From a virus, in the IMG/VR virus record IMGVR_UViG_3300025127_000062, positions 1 through 50,803 of that record: 50,803 bases of DNA. One strand, given 5' to 3'. Shown piece after piece: positions 18,010 to 23,840 of the stretch (position 1 is its first letter; the number at the start of each line of letters is the position of its first letter). The notes under the pieces are model-generated. The model was not told the origin of the DNA. It searched no databases and saw only the letters and a program-made list of their open reading frames with translations. The position numbers and the translations under genes were made by a program.

Positions 18010-19291
18010 GTTTTGATGCCTTTTTGTCTAACTTTGGTTGTTTTAATCCGACTGCTAATGTTCTAAACGCATCCGCGCCATGAGAATTAGAATCATGGAC
18101 GGGCGTTTTTCTAAAAACACCACGAGAGCTATCAAACTCCTTGTGGTATCCTTTCAAAGCTTCGATGCCTGCATAGCAATCGTTTTTTGAGAACCAACAC
18201 TTCGGTAGAATGTTACGGACGGCTTCAATGCCGTCAATAATTGACAGCTTCTTGACTGCCATAAATTTTAATCCCAGCCCTCTGGCTGTCTCAAGGCGAG
18301 ACTTGCCTGTACCAAGCTCTCGCACTTTGATGTCGTGCGGTGCGTAATGCTTCCCGTACGTTACATCTCGCTGGGCTGACCACCTATGCAACACTCGTGC
18401 GTAGTGAGGCAGACCCTCCCCGCTGTTCTCGTAGTAGTTTACAACTCTAATCTCGTTACGATACAGCTGTATAAACCAGATGGTAGTCGCGTCATCCATC
18501 CCTAAATCCCACGCTGTGTGCACAGGCAACAGGGGGTCTACCGCAATAGAGTCAACAATGCGCTTTTCCTTATACGCCTTGTTGATCTGCGCCCCATAAT
18601 ACGCACCCTCAACAGGCGTCTTAAACGAGCACATGTATTCCGACTGGAATCTAGCTTCATTGTTTAGCTCATTGCGTGCTTTGCGGAGTTCGTCAGGCAG
18701 GATAGCCTTTGTATCTTTGACTGACAGATGACTGCTATACCAGGTGCTATCTGCTTTAGCCTTCAACAGCATCTTGTAGAAGTGGTTCTCACCACGAGGC
18801 GTGCCGTTAAACAGTGCCCACCCGCCGTTCTCCGCTAGGATGGGGTTGATTAACTGCCACGCGCTGGGGTCGGAGATACTGTACTCCGAGAAAACAACGC
18901 CGATGGGGTTAGCACCTACCATCTTGTCAGGGTCGTCAGATCCCATGAGCTGGATAACACTGCCATTCTTCAAATGAATGCGCATCTCCTGCTCACTCTT
19001 CTTCTCGACTAGCTCCCTTGGGAAGTAGTCGATAAACTTCTTGCCCTCGCCAGTCATGCCATTCCAAACAATACGACGTGCCTGATTGCCGTAGGGCAAC
19101 ACATACCAGTAAGTACCCACACGCTGCAACGCTTTGATTGCAACGATATTGACACAGGTTAGATCCTTGCCTGCACGACGATGCCACGCAACTACTGCTC
19201 GTAGGCTACGCTTCTTCTGAGACATGTACTTCAGCAGTGGGAGTTGATATGGTCTCGGCTCCCACCCCTGTGCAGGGACACTAATATTCAT
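17978..19291 (-). CDS. terL: Terminase large subunit (437 aa)
   Basis: This is the ATPase and nuclease of the packaging motor. A Walker A-like motif, WHRRAGKD (residues 36-43), and a Walker B, GVVFSEYS with Ser135-Glu136, mark the N-terminal motor. A short coupling region, GTPRGENHFYK, follows. The RNase H-like nuclease starts at TAWDLGMDDATT (about residue 243), and SHGADAFRTLAVGL near the C-terminus carries a further catalytic Asp. The length is slightly short but complete. It overlaps the 89-residue gene at its start (11 nt) and the 164-residue gene at its end. Type VRR-G-K-D terminases of this kind often belong to headful-like or T7-like packagers, and the mode cannot be settled here. Confidence 0.93.
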   Translation of the reverse strand: MNISVPAQGWEPRPYQLPLLKYMSQKKRSLRAVVAWHRRAGKDLTCVNIVAIKALQRVGTYWYVLPYGNQARRIVWNGMTGEGKKFIDYFPRELVEKKSEQEMRIHLKNGSVIQLMGSDDPDKMVGANPIGVVFSEYSISDPSAWQLINPILAENGGWALFNGTPRGENHFYKMLLKAKADSTWYSSHLSVKDTKAILPDELRKARNELNNEARFQSEYMCSFKTPVEGAYYGAQINKAYKEKRIVDSIAVDPLLPVHTAWDLGMDDATTIWFIQLYRNEIRVVNYYENSGEGLPHYARVLHRWSAQRDVTYGKHYAPHDIKVRELGTGKSRLETARGLGLKFMAVKKLSIIDGIEAVRNILPKCWFSKNDCYAGIEALKGYHKEFDSSRGVFRKTPVHDSNSHGADAFRTLAVGLKQPKLDKKASKHEYQVSSISW

Positions 19292-19550
19292 CTAGGTCTA
19301 GATCATCTAGATCGTCTTCGTCAGCTACTTCCTCCCACTCCCAATCACTCATATCGTCCTCTTCTCCTCCAGCTGACAAAAATTTTTCGTGATAATCTTG
19401 GGCAGATTGTAGTAAGCCTGAAGCAGCATATGGGTCACTGAACCGAACATCGTAGGCTAGGGGGTTGTCGTCATCTGACGCTATTATCACGTAATGACGA
19501 AAGTGCTCCCCTAACACCGCGATTGCCTGTTCTATTGGTTCAAGACTCAT
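19281..19550 (-). CDS. Small acidic protein between the terminase subunits (89 aa)
   Basis: No family was recognised. The N-terminal half (EPIEQAIAVLGEHFRHYVIIASDDDNP) looks folded. The C-terminus is a strongly acidic tail, DWEWEEVADEDDLDDLDLDEY. The gene overlaps both terS (11 nt) and terL (11 nt), which indicates coupled translation and a packaging-related role. An acidic tail could mimic DNA or contact the terminase, but that is inference. Confidence 0.65.
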   Translation of the reverse strand: MSLEPIEQAIAVLGEHFRHYVIIASDDDNPLAYDVRFSDPYAASGLLQSAQDYHEKFLSAGGEEDDMSDWEWEEVADEDDLDDLDLDEY

Positions 19551-20076
19551 TTTTTTCTTCTTCGCTTAAAAACTCTTCATATCCGTCGTCGTTGTCAAGC
19601 ACCTCTGCGTCAACCACCGTTGCTAAGTCCGCTTTGGCTACCTTACTGTAGTCCACAGTCATTATCTTCATCTCGCCCGTAATGTTCTGCTGGACGTCTA
19701 CACTCTTGAGCTTGGGCTGCGTGTAGCTTGCCAACTCCTTCCATATAGATATTCTTTCTTTCAGGGGAACCTCTTCGTTGGCTGTAAAGTTCATTAACTC
19801 CTCAATTGGATTGATCCCCTTGTCCGCAAACAGCGCAAGCAATGCCTTACGTTGCTCGGCTGGGGTCGGAGCTTCGCTCATCATGTCTAAGAACTGCTGC
19901 TTGATCGTCAGGTTCTTCTCTACCTTAGCTAGCTCTTTCTGTGCTATCTTCATGTCCTCTTCTGCTTTCATACGTTTGCGATGACACCTAGTTCGCTTAG
20001 CGTTCTGTTGCTTTACTACCTGCTTGGGCTTTTTACCTGCAGCGTAGGATCTTCCATCTGGTTTCTTGGTCGGCAC
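19540..20076 (-). CDS. terS: Probable terminase small subunit (178 aa from a GTG start)
   Basis: The position directly upstream of terL suggests the small, DNA-recognising packaging subunit. A basic N-terminus (KKPDGRSYAAGKKPKQVV...KRTRCHRKRMK) is followed by a helical or coiled-coil stretch (about residues 36-60). The segment LKERISIWKELASYTQPKLKSVDV, with ITGEM after it, is typical of TerS C-terminal regions. The longest frame starts at 20190, but its first 38 codons overlie the repeat array and a TATAAT-like promoter. I therefore prefer the GTG at 20076; the ATG at 19971 is a further alternative. Function by context is fairly safe, but the start is not. Confidence 0.65.
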   Translation of the reverse strand: MPTKKPDGRSYAAGKKPKQVVKQQNAKRTRCHRKRMKAEEDMKIAQKELAKVEKNLTIKQQFLDMMSEAPTPAEQRKALLALFADKGINPIEELMNFTANEEVPLKERISIWKELASYTQPKLKSVDVQQNITGEMKIMTVDYSKVAKADLATVVDAEVLDNDDGYEEFLSEEEKNES

Positions 20077-20115
20077 TGAACCATGTAAATCAAATGGTGA
20101 ACATAAAGTCAAGCC

Positions 20116-20365
20116 TGTCACACTTATCACACCTGTACCACAGTATATTTGGGTATGTGTGACTAATTCTATTATATGTATAATAAGCACTTATGGAATC
20201 TGTCACACAAATCACACTTTATTTAGGGGTATGGCAGTTACAAGTGTTAGGGGGTCAGAAAAAGTGTGATTTGTGTGATAAATCTCGTAAGTCATTGATA
20301 AAGATACTGCTTAATAAGTCACACTCGTCTCAAAAAAGTGTGATGCTGGTGTGATAAGTGTGACA
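20116..20365. repeat. Nested inverted repeat array of TCACACT/AGTGTGA sites
   Basis: An 18-bp element, 20116-20133, is the perfect inverse of 20348-20365. Inside it, 20201-20220 is the inverse of 20261-20280 at 19 of 20 positions. Inside the right half, TCACACT (20319-20325) faces AGTGTGA (20337-20343). A further TGTGTGA lies near 20156. About eleven TGTGA/TCACA half-sites lie in 250 bp between the divergent late and early modules. Such arrays usually bind an initiator or a repressor. It is a candidate replication origin or master operator. Confidence 0.8.
20171..20199 (-). promoter_or_regulatory. Candidate late promoter for the packaging operon
   Basis: On the minus strand there is a perfect TATAAT (20176-20171) with ATTCCA, a weak -35 (3 of 6), 17 nt upstream. 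It lies inside the repeat array, so a protein bound to the TGTGA sites could block or activate it. The call rests on motif and position only. Confidence 0.3.
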
Positions 20366-20593
20366 GATATTGTAAAACTACTGATCACCTGAGCACTAGA
20401 ACATCCAAAATCCCTGAAAATTGAAAAATGGATTTGCTGGTAGGGACTCTTAAGGTGCAAAGTTTCTGATTTCCCCCATGCACCCCTCTTGAGTCCTGTT
20501 CCTTGGACCGTTGGCAAGTTTTGCAGTGCAAATCCGAGCCACGACCCACCCTTCATGCACCTCTAGATCCCACGACCTTTTCAGCCCCAACAA

Positions 20594-20698
20594 ATGACGA
20601 GAGATGTTGTTGAGTATCATGAGTTTACAGCCGCTAACGAGCTTGAATCCGAGCATCACGCAAGATTCGACACCCTATTGCCGTTTCCAGCACCATAA
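20594..20698 (+). CDS. Possible 34-residue protein in the GC-rich region
   Basis: The frame MTRDVVEYHEFTAANELE... has a protein-like, acidic amphipathic composition, unlike the surrounding frames. It ends LLPFPAP. There is no Shine-Dalgarno sequence and no homologue that I recognise. It may be a chance frame in a structured non-coding region. Confidence 0.25.
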   Translation: MTRDVVEYHEFTAANELESEHHARFDTLLPFPAP

Positions 20699-21040
20699 CT
20701 CTAAGCCCCACAACAACTTCCGCCGCCCACCACACCATACAGCAAGGGAACCTCTCAGCCCGTCCTCGGATGGTGCAGGTCACACTGCCCGTGCGTCCTC
20801 CTGCCGTGTTCTACGGTCATACGCCTACGTCACCGTCTGCACCTCGGTGATCGCCTCATGTGCCAGACCTGAGTTAGTCGACCATCATCGGCACAGCTGG
20901 CTGTTGGGTTCTTTCTATCGTTCCTCCTGCGGCTTGACGCCCAACTGCCCCGCCTTCCCTCGTGACTGGATCCGAGCCTTGAACGTCAGATTTTTCTTAA
21001 CGCTTTATTCGACATGTATTTTTGTTTATCTGATCGTGTT

Positions 21041-21058
21041 GTTGCTCAGGTGAGCAAC
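21041..21058. promoter_or_regulatory. Palindrome upstream of the first early gene
   Basis: GTTGCTCA-GG-TGAGCAAC is an 8-bp perfect inverted repeat with a 2-bp centre. It lies 28 bp before the first clear early gene and just after an A/T-rich stretch suited to a promoter. The tiny centre argues for a dimeric protein operator rather than an RNA hairpin. Confidence 0.4.
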
Positions 21059-21085
21059 ACGCTCATCTAACCAAAAATAAATATC

Positions 21086-21316
21086 ATGTCAAATAAAACT
21101 AAAAAATCAGAAGTTCAAGTCTCCCAGTCACAAGGAGAAGTCGTTGCAGTCGGACCTCAATCCGCAGAGAAAGAATACCCAACCACCATCCGCACCACTG
21201 ATGGGGACTACCTCAAGGTATGGCACGGTGAGTCGCTCAAGCGAGGCACATCCGTCACCGTAGACGAAGTGACCTGGGAAAACGGCTGGAGGGACACGTT
21301 CATCGTGACCTGCTAA
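21086..21316 (+). CDS. Small early protein (76 aa), unknown
   Basis: The N-terminus is polar and Lys/Ser/Gln-rich. The C-terminal half is compact and beta-like (YPTTIRTTDGDYLKVWHGESLKRGTSVTVDEVTW). No family was recognised. It is the first rightward gene after the divergence region, where phages often encode host-takeover proteins. It has an A-rich leader without a Shine-Dalgarno sequence and is followed by its own terminator 8 bp after the stop. Confidence 0.6.
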   Translation: MSNKTKKSEVQVSQSQGEVVAVGPQSAEKEYPTTIRTTDGDYLKVWHGESLKRGTSVTVDEVTWENGWRDTFIVTC

Positions 21317-21323
21317 CCACCCT

Positions 21324-21349
21324 GCGGGGGGACTGAGAAGTCCCCTCGC
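21324..21349 (+). terminator. Terminator after the 76-residue early gene
   Basis: GCGGGGGGACT (21324-21334) pairs with AGTCCCCTCGC (21339-21349) over 11 bp with one G-T pair and a GAGA loop. A short T-rich stretch (TTTCT) follows. The T tract is weak, so it may be leaky. Confidence 0.7.
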
Positions 21350-21380
21350 TTTCTGGTGTTCACCAAATCCAAAAACCAAC

Positions 21381-21403
21381 CCACAAGATATACTAATTAT
21401 GAA
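21381..21403 (+). repeat. Leader repeat, copy 1 (CCACAAG...TATACTAA...ATG)
   Basis: This 23-bp block matches 21676-21698 at 20 of 23 positions. It includes CCACAAG, TATACTAA and the start codon of the next small frame. A further TATACTAA occurs at 23318-23325. It could be a phage promoter -10 region or a translation signal replacing Shine-Dalgarno. Confidence 0.6.
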
Positions 21404-21500
21404 TCAAGTATTACTAGCTTACCTAATCTTCGGACCAATTGTCATGGTCTATTTAGGATTGTTTATCTATCTCTATATAAAACTAACCCAAAACAAATAA
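21399..21500 (+). CDS. 33-residue single-span membrane protein
   Basis: The frame begins MNQVLLAYLIFGPIVMVYLG and continues through a hydrophobic segment to a short Lys/Asn/Gln tail, a typical one-span small membrane protein. It starts inside the conserved leader repeat and is followed 4 bp later by the next small gene. Small early membrane proteins can alter host physiology or act in lysis control. The role here is unknown. Confidence 0.55.
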   Translation: MNQVLLAYLIFGPIVMVYLGLFIYLYIKLTQNK

Positions 21501-21504
21501 CATT

Positions 21505-21675
21505 ATGGTAACTGAAAAAATAACACCACTAAAAGTAATGCAATCAGCAGCTGGATACTACGTAGGTAGAGAATACTACGACGAGGAGATAGGATGCTGG
21601 TTGCCGTATTCGCGTAACAGTGAGTATTTCGCAACTGAAAAGGAAGCTGGAGAGTGCCTTAGGTATCTGGGTTAA
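21505..21675 (+). CDS. 56-residue soluble early protein
   Basis: The frame contains SAAGYYVGREYYDEEIGCWL, PYSRNSEYFATEKEAGECL and RYLG. The aromatic-rich layout (G-Y-Y-V-G-R pattern, then a Y-F-A-T-E-K-E-A segment) resembles small phage proteins that wrap around a YFxTxEEA motif. No function is known to me. It has an A-rich leader and a good protein-like composition. Confidence 0.6.
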   Translation: MVTEKITPLKVMQSAAGYYVGREYYDEEIGCWLPYSRNSEYFATEKEAGECLRYLG

Positions 21676-21698
21676 CCACAAGTTATACTAACAATGAA
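21676..21698 (+). repeat. Leader repeat, copy 2
   Basis: This is the second copy of the 21381-21403 block, matching at 20 of 23 positions. It begins right after the stop of the 56-residue gene and ends with the ATG of an 11-codon frame. Confidence 0.6.
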
Positions 21699-21729
21699 CA
21701 CAAACCAAAAACAAACTTTCGATGCGTAA
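21694..21729 (+). CDS. Possible 11-residue leader peptide
   Basis: MNTNQKQTFDA starts within the repeated leader motif. Its stop lies 8 nt before the first arm of a long hairpin (21738-21788), which itself precedes the 315-residue gene. The arrangement of short peptide, hairpin and gene is what translation-controlled attenuators look like. The peptide shows no obvious run of one amino-acid codon. Confidence 0.35.
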   Translation: MNTNQKQTFDA

Positions 21730-21737
21730 ACCTTCTG

Positions 21738-21788
21738 GATATGTGACCTGCTCCGTGCGGTGGCACGGGTGCGAGCAGGTCACATATC
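21738..21788 (+). promoter_or_regulatory. Long perfect hairpin before the 315-residue gene
   Basis: GATATGTGACCTGCTC (21738-21753) is a perfect 16-bp inverse of 21773-21788. The 19-nt loop contains an extra CGTGC/GCACG stem. There is no T run after it, so it is not a standard terminator. It could be an RNase III cleavage site, an mRNA stabiliser or an attenuator. It ends 36 nt before the ATG at 21825. Confidence 0.75.
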
Positions 21789-21824
21789 ATAAAGATTTTC
21801 ACCAACACAATAACATATATAACA

Positions 21825-22772
21825 ATGCAAGAAGAAATCAAAAACATCATCACAGAAATCAACTCAACTGAACGTTACTCAGAAGAGAACAAAGCAGCTT
21901 GGCGATCTCTGTTTCAACTAGCCAAAAACTACGCATACAGACTCAAAACCAAAAGCAAGTATTCCAAAGATCTAATCACTCGTGATGTAGATGACACTAT
22001 GGTCTCTATCCTAGTTGATCAATGGATGGCTGAGTACAACAACCACTACCAGTCACACTCTAACCCACAAGATGATCGCCAAGCAGGCGACATCAGTTGT
22101 GTTCAAGCAATGGAACAAACAGCCAAAGAAGATGCAATCGCAGCTATCAAAGAGTTGTTCTCAACCAACCCCAAACCATCATTCAAAGCAGCTGTTCGCA
22201 AACGTCTCAGTGATCAAATAGCTGGCTCATCACCACGCCTAGCTGAGTTTCTCAAGCACGCATCTGACCAATGGCTAGCCGACAATGCCAGTGAGATTGT
22301 AAACAAGGCTATCAAGTATACAAACTGCGACATCACAGCTTACGTATCTTACGGTCAATCAGCTAACGAACGCAACAACCTACAGTTCTCAGAGTATGAC
22401 TCACTAGATTCAGCTGACCAATCAGCTATTACTCAGGAGTATGCAGAGTCGTTCTATCAAGATCCAGAGTGCGATCCAGATGATGCTCGCTACCTCGGCA
22501 CACCACCACGCAGTGACGAATGGGAAGACAAGATGCGTTCCAATCAGGTTGATCGCAAACGTGGCTCAGGTGGTGTTCTCAATGGACTCTATCAAAACAC
22601 ACTACCTGAACCTAGCTACTACACCAAAGAGTCACGCAATCGTTTACGCATGACATACCTAGATTCAGACAACGTATGTGATATTATGGTTGGTGCTTAT
22701 ATGAAGCGTATGAATCCCATACGTCGCAACAACCTCATCAGAAATCGCATACAAGAAAACATCAACGCATAA
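21825..22772 (+). CDS. Unknown early protein (315 aa)
   Basis: This is a soluble, Asn/Ser/Asp/Gln-rich protein with a helical N-terminal half (EEIKNIITEINSTERYSEENKAAWRSLFQLAKNYAYRL). The C-terminus is basic (YMKRMNPIRRNNLIRNRIQ). The middle carries acidic patches, DPECDPDDARYLG. No domain was recognised. A C-terminal Arg-rich helix could bind nucleic acid. Its codons favour C and A more than the replication genes do. It is likely an early host-interaction protein by position, but this is inference. Confidence 0.7.
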   Translation: MQEEIKNIITEINSTERYSEENKAAWRSLFQLAKNYAYRLKTKSKYSKDLITRDVDDTMVSILVDQWMAEYNNHYQSHSNPQDDRQAGDISCVQAMEQTAKEDAIAAIKELFSTNPKPSFKAAVRKRLSDQIAGSSPRLAEFLKHASDQWLADNASEIVNKAIKYTNCDITAYVSYGQSANERNNLQFSEYDSLDSADQSAITQEYAESFYQDPECDPDDARYLGTPPRSDEWEDKMRSNQVDRKRGSGGVLNGLYQNTLPEPSYYTKESRNRLRMTYLDSDNVCDIMVGAYMKRMNPIRRNNLIRNRIQENINA

Positions 22773-22776
22773 CTAA

Positions 22777-23094
22777 ATGGAAATTGTAATCTTCTCATTC
22801 ATCTCAGCACTAGGTCTACTCCTAGTGCTGACTCGCACAATCGGTCTAAAATATACCTTAAAATTCAGGAAGATGTTGGATGTGATTGTAACGTTTGGCG
22901 TGCCAATACTCTTCGTTGGCACGTTCAGCGGCATGATCACCGCGTTCTTTACAGGTCTTTGGTTTACCATACTTACTTGCTTGCTTAATGTATTGGTAAA
23001 CCCACCACAGGCGTTGCTGGCTCAAACAGCTTCCTATGGTAAGCAAGACAACCACACAGAAAGTCTTGAGGGTAATCGTCCCTCTCGCTCTTGA
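22777..23094 (+). CDS. Small membrane protein with several inverted repeats in its gene (105 aa)
   Basis: Three hydrophobic segments (about residues 2-18, 36-57 and 58-74) predict a polytopic inner-membrane protein. It has a polar, charged tail (TASYGKQDNHTESLEGNRPSRS). No family was recognised. The start ATG is 4 nt after the previous stop. The gene contains three perfect inverted repeats: 22806-22829 (9 bp arms), 22900-22922 (7 bp arms) and 22961-23002 (9 bp arms). This is unusual for coding DNA and suggests RNA structure. Confidence 0.6.
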   Translation: MEIVIFSFISALGLLLVLTRTIGLKYTLKFRKMLDVIVTFGVPILFVGTFSGMITAFFTGLWFTILTCLLNVLVNPPQALLAQTASYGKQDNHTESLEGNRPSRS

Positions 23095-23181
23095 TGTAAT
23101 AAAGTGTGCCCTCACTAGATATACGTATAGAGTTCTAAGAGAAAGTGATAATCGGAGACGACATCAAGACTTCTAGTAAAA

Positions 23182-23213
23182 GCAGTCTCACTCATTAAGT
23201 TGGGTGAGGCTGC
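23182..23213 (+). terminator. Terminator 1 upstream of the Ubl cassette
   Basis: GCAGTCTCAC (23182-23191) pairs with GTGAGGCTGC (23204-23213), 10 bp with one G-T pair, followed by CCATTTTA. It probably ends the early transcript upstream. Confidence 0.65.
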
Positions 23214-23225
23214 CCATTTTAGAAA

Positions 23226-23253
23226 AGCAACCTGCCCCAAAGGACAGGCTGCT
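23226..23253 (+). terminator. Terminator-like hairpin 2 upstream of the Ubl cassette
   Basis: AGCA, CCTG and CC segments pair with GG, CAGG and TGCT around an AAA loop, with two mismatches. No T run follows, so it may support the first terminator or act as a processing site. Confidence 0.45.
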
Positions 23254-23405
23254 CAACCAAGTAATATAACAATAACAACACAATCAAACCGACAGACCTG
23301 ATTGTGCGTCAACTATGTATACTAATATATACTTTGTCAATAGTAAAAAAGAGATGTATTTGGACTCGTTAGAGTCAGAAACAAAAACCAAAACCCACCA
23401 GTAAA

Positions 23406-23639
23406 ATGGATAATAACAACACAGTAACCATCCGCTACGGTCTTACTAACACAGTAACCCGTGGTTTTTCCAACGAAGCTACAGTCCGCGACTTGCTCGC
23501 TGACCGCAGCATTCTTGCAGCCTTGTCTGCACCAGAATCGGTATCCGCTGTTTCTAACGGCGTTACCTTGTCACCTGACGCATACGTCGGTGGCTATACA
23601 ACCATCACCTTGGAGCAGCAAGCTTCAAGCAAAGCTTAA
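23406..23639 (+). CDS. Ubiquitin-like (beta-grasp) protein, PRTRC protein C-like (77 aa)
   Basis: The predicted order is strand (TVTIRYG), strand (NTVTRGF), helix (TVRDLLADRSILAAL), strand (VSAVSNG), then GGYTTITLEQQ. This fits a beta-grasp Ubl of the ThiS/Prok_Ub type, whose last strand typically reads G-D-T-I-T-L-E. It is the first gene of a set whose other members resemble E2, E1/ThiF and JAB proteins, the same partners as in plasmid PRTRC systems. There is no C-terminal Gly-Gly (it ends QASSKA), so conjugation would need trimming or a different mechanism. It lies between hairpins on both sides, so it may be made in excess over the enzymes. Confidence 0.6.
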   Translation: MDNNNTVTIRYGLTNTVTRGFSNEATVRDLLADRSILAALSAPESVSAVSNGVTLSPDAYVGGYTTITLEQQASSKA

Positions 23640-23698
23640 CACCAGTCCCTCCTGAGCACGAGATGAAACTGCTCACCTTGTGAATCAACACCTACCAA

Positions 23699-23759
23699 GT
23701 CTCTGTGCGTGTGAGATACCGATGAGTGGTCACGAAGAACCCAGGCGTCGCACAGAGAC
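23699..23759 (+). terminator. Long hairpin after the Ubl gene
   Basis: GTCTCTGTGCG (23699-23709) is the perfect inverse of CGCACAGAGAC (23749-23759), followed by ATTTTATT. The loop is 39 nt. It could protect the 3' end of the Ubl mRNA or help terminate it. Confidence 0.5.
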
Positions 23760-23793
23760 AACATTTTATTGTTAGTTAGTGTTATATATGTGT

Positions 23794-23835
23794 GTCTGTC
23801 GTCCTAAGATCGGGGCGGCAGACTTTACTTTTTTT
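23794..23835 (+). terminator. Terminator/attenuator just before the E2-like gene
   Basis: GTCTGTCGTCC (23794-23804) pairs with GGGCGGCAGAC (23813-23823), 11 bp with two G-T pairs. It is followed by TTTACTTTTTTT. The T tract ends only a few bases before the ATG at 23841, so read-through must be controlled for the enzymes to be made. Confidence 0.75.
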
Positions 23836-23840
23836 ATCTT

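Larger units (their letters stand above)
20366..21060. other. GC-rich, apparently non-coding divergence region
   Basis: About 695 bp have no convincing gene. Lines counted by hand reach 57-63% GC, against roughly 40% in the flanks. Inverted repeats are frequent. GGACTC/GAGTCC with nested GGTGCA/TGCACC lies at 20444-20496. GGTGCAG/CTGCACC lies at 20772-20843. GGC-T-GTTGGG pairs with CCCAAC-T-GCC at 20899-20949. The octamer ATCCGAGC occurs three times (near 20532, 20647 and 20970). Candidate roles are a replication origin or a long structured RNA. Longer frames here have unlikely compositions. Confidence 0.6.
23095..23405 (+). other. Intergenic region before the Ubl gene
   Basis: It holds two tandem terminator-like hairpins (23182-23213 and 23226-23253) and CAATCA/TGATTG at 23280-23303. 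Two TATACT -10-like boxes follow (23318-23323 and 23328-23333). A TTGTCA box (23334-23339) is spaced 17 nt from TATTTG. This fits transcription stop and restart ahead of the ubiquitin-like cassette. No gene was seen in it. Confidence 0.5.

Noticed and set aside
20077-20190. N-terminal extension of the terminase small subunit to an ATG at 20190
   Set aside because: These codons overlie the TGTGA repeats and a TATAAT box and read like non-coding sequence (MLIIHIIELVTHTQ). A later start is more likely.
20604-21053. 149-codon open frame on the plus strand in the GC-rich region
   Set aside because: The composition is unlike the other proteins (His/Ser/Arg/Cys-rich, low-complexity, ending in a hydrophobic tail). 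It has no recognised motif, and it lies over inverted repeats. It is a GC-rich chance frame.
21722-21871. 49-codon frame MRKPSGYVTC...WHGCEQ over the 16-bp hairpin
   Set aside because: The frame spans both arms of a perfect stem, has no leader signal, and runs out of phase into the 315-residue gene. The hairpin constraint explains the sequence better, although a small Cys-containing peptide is not fully excluded.
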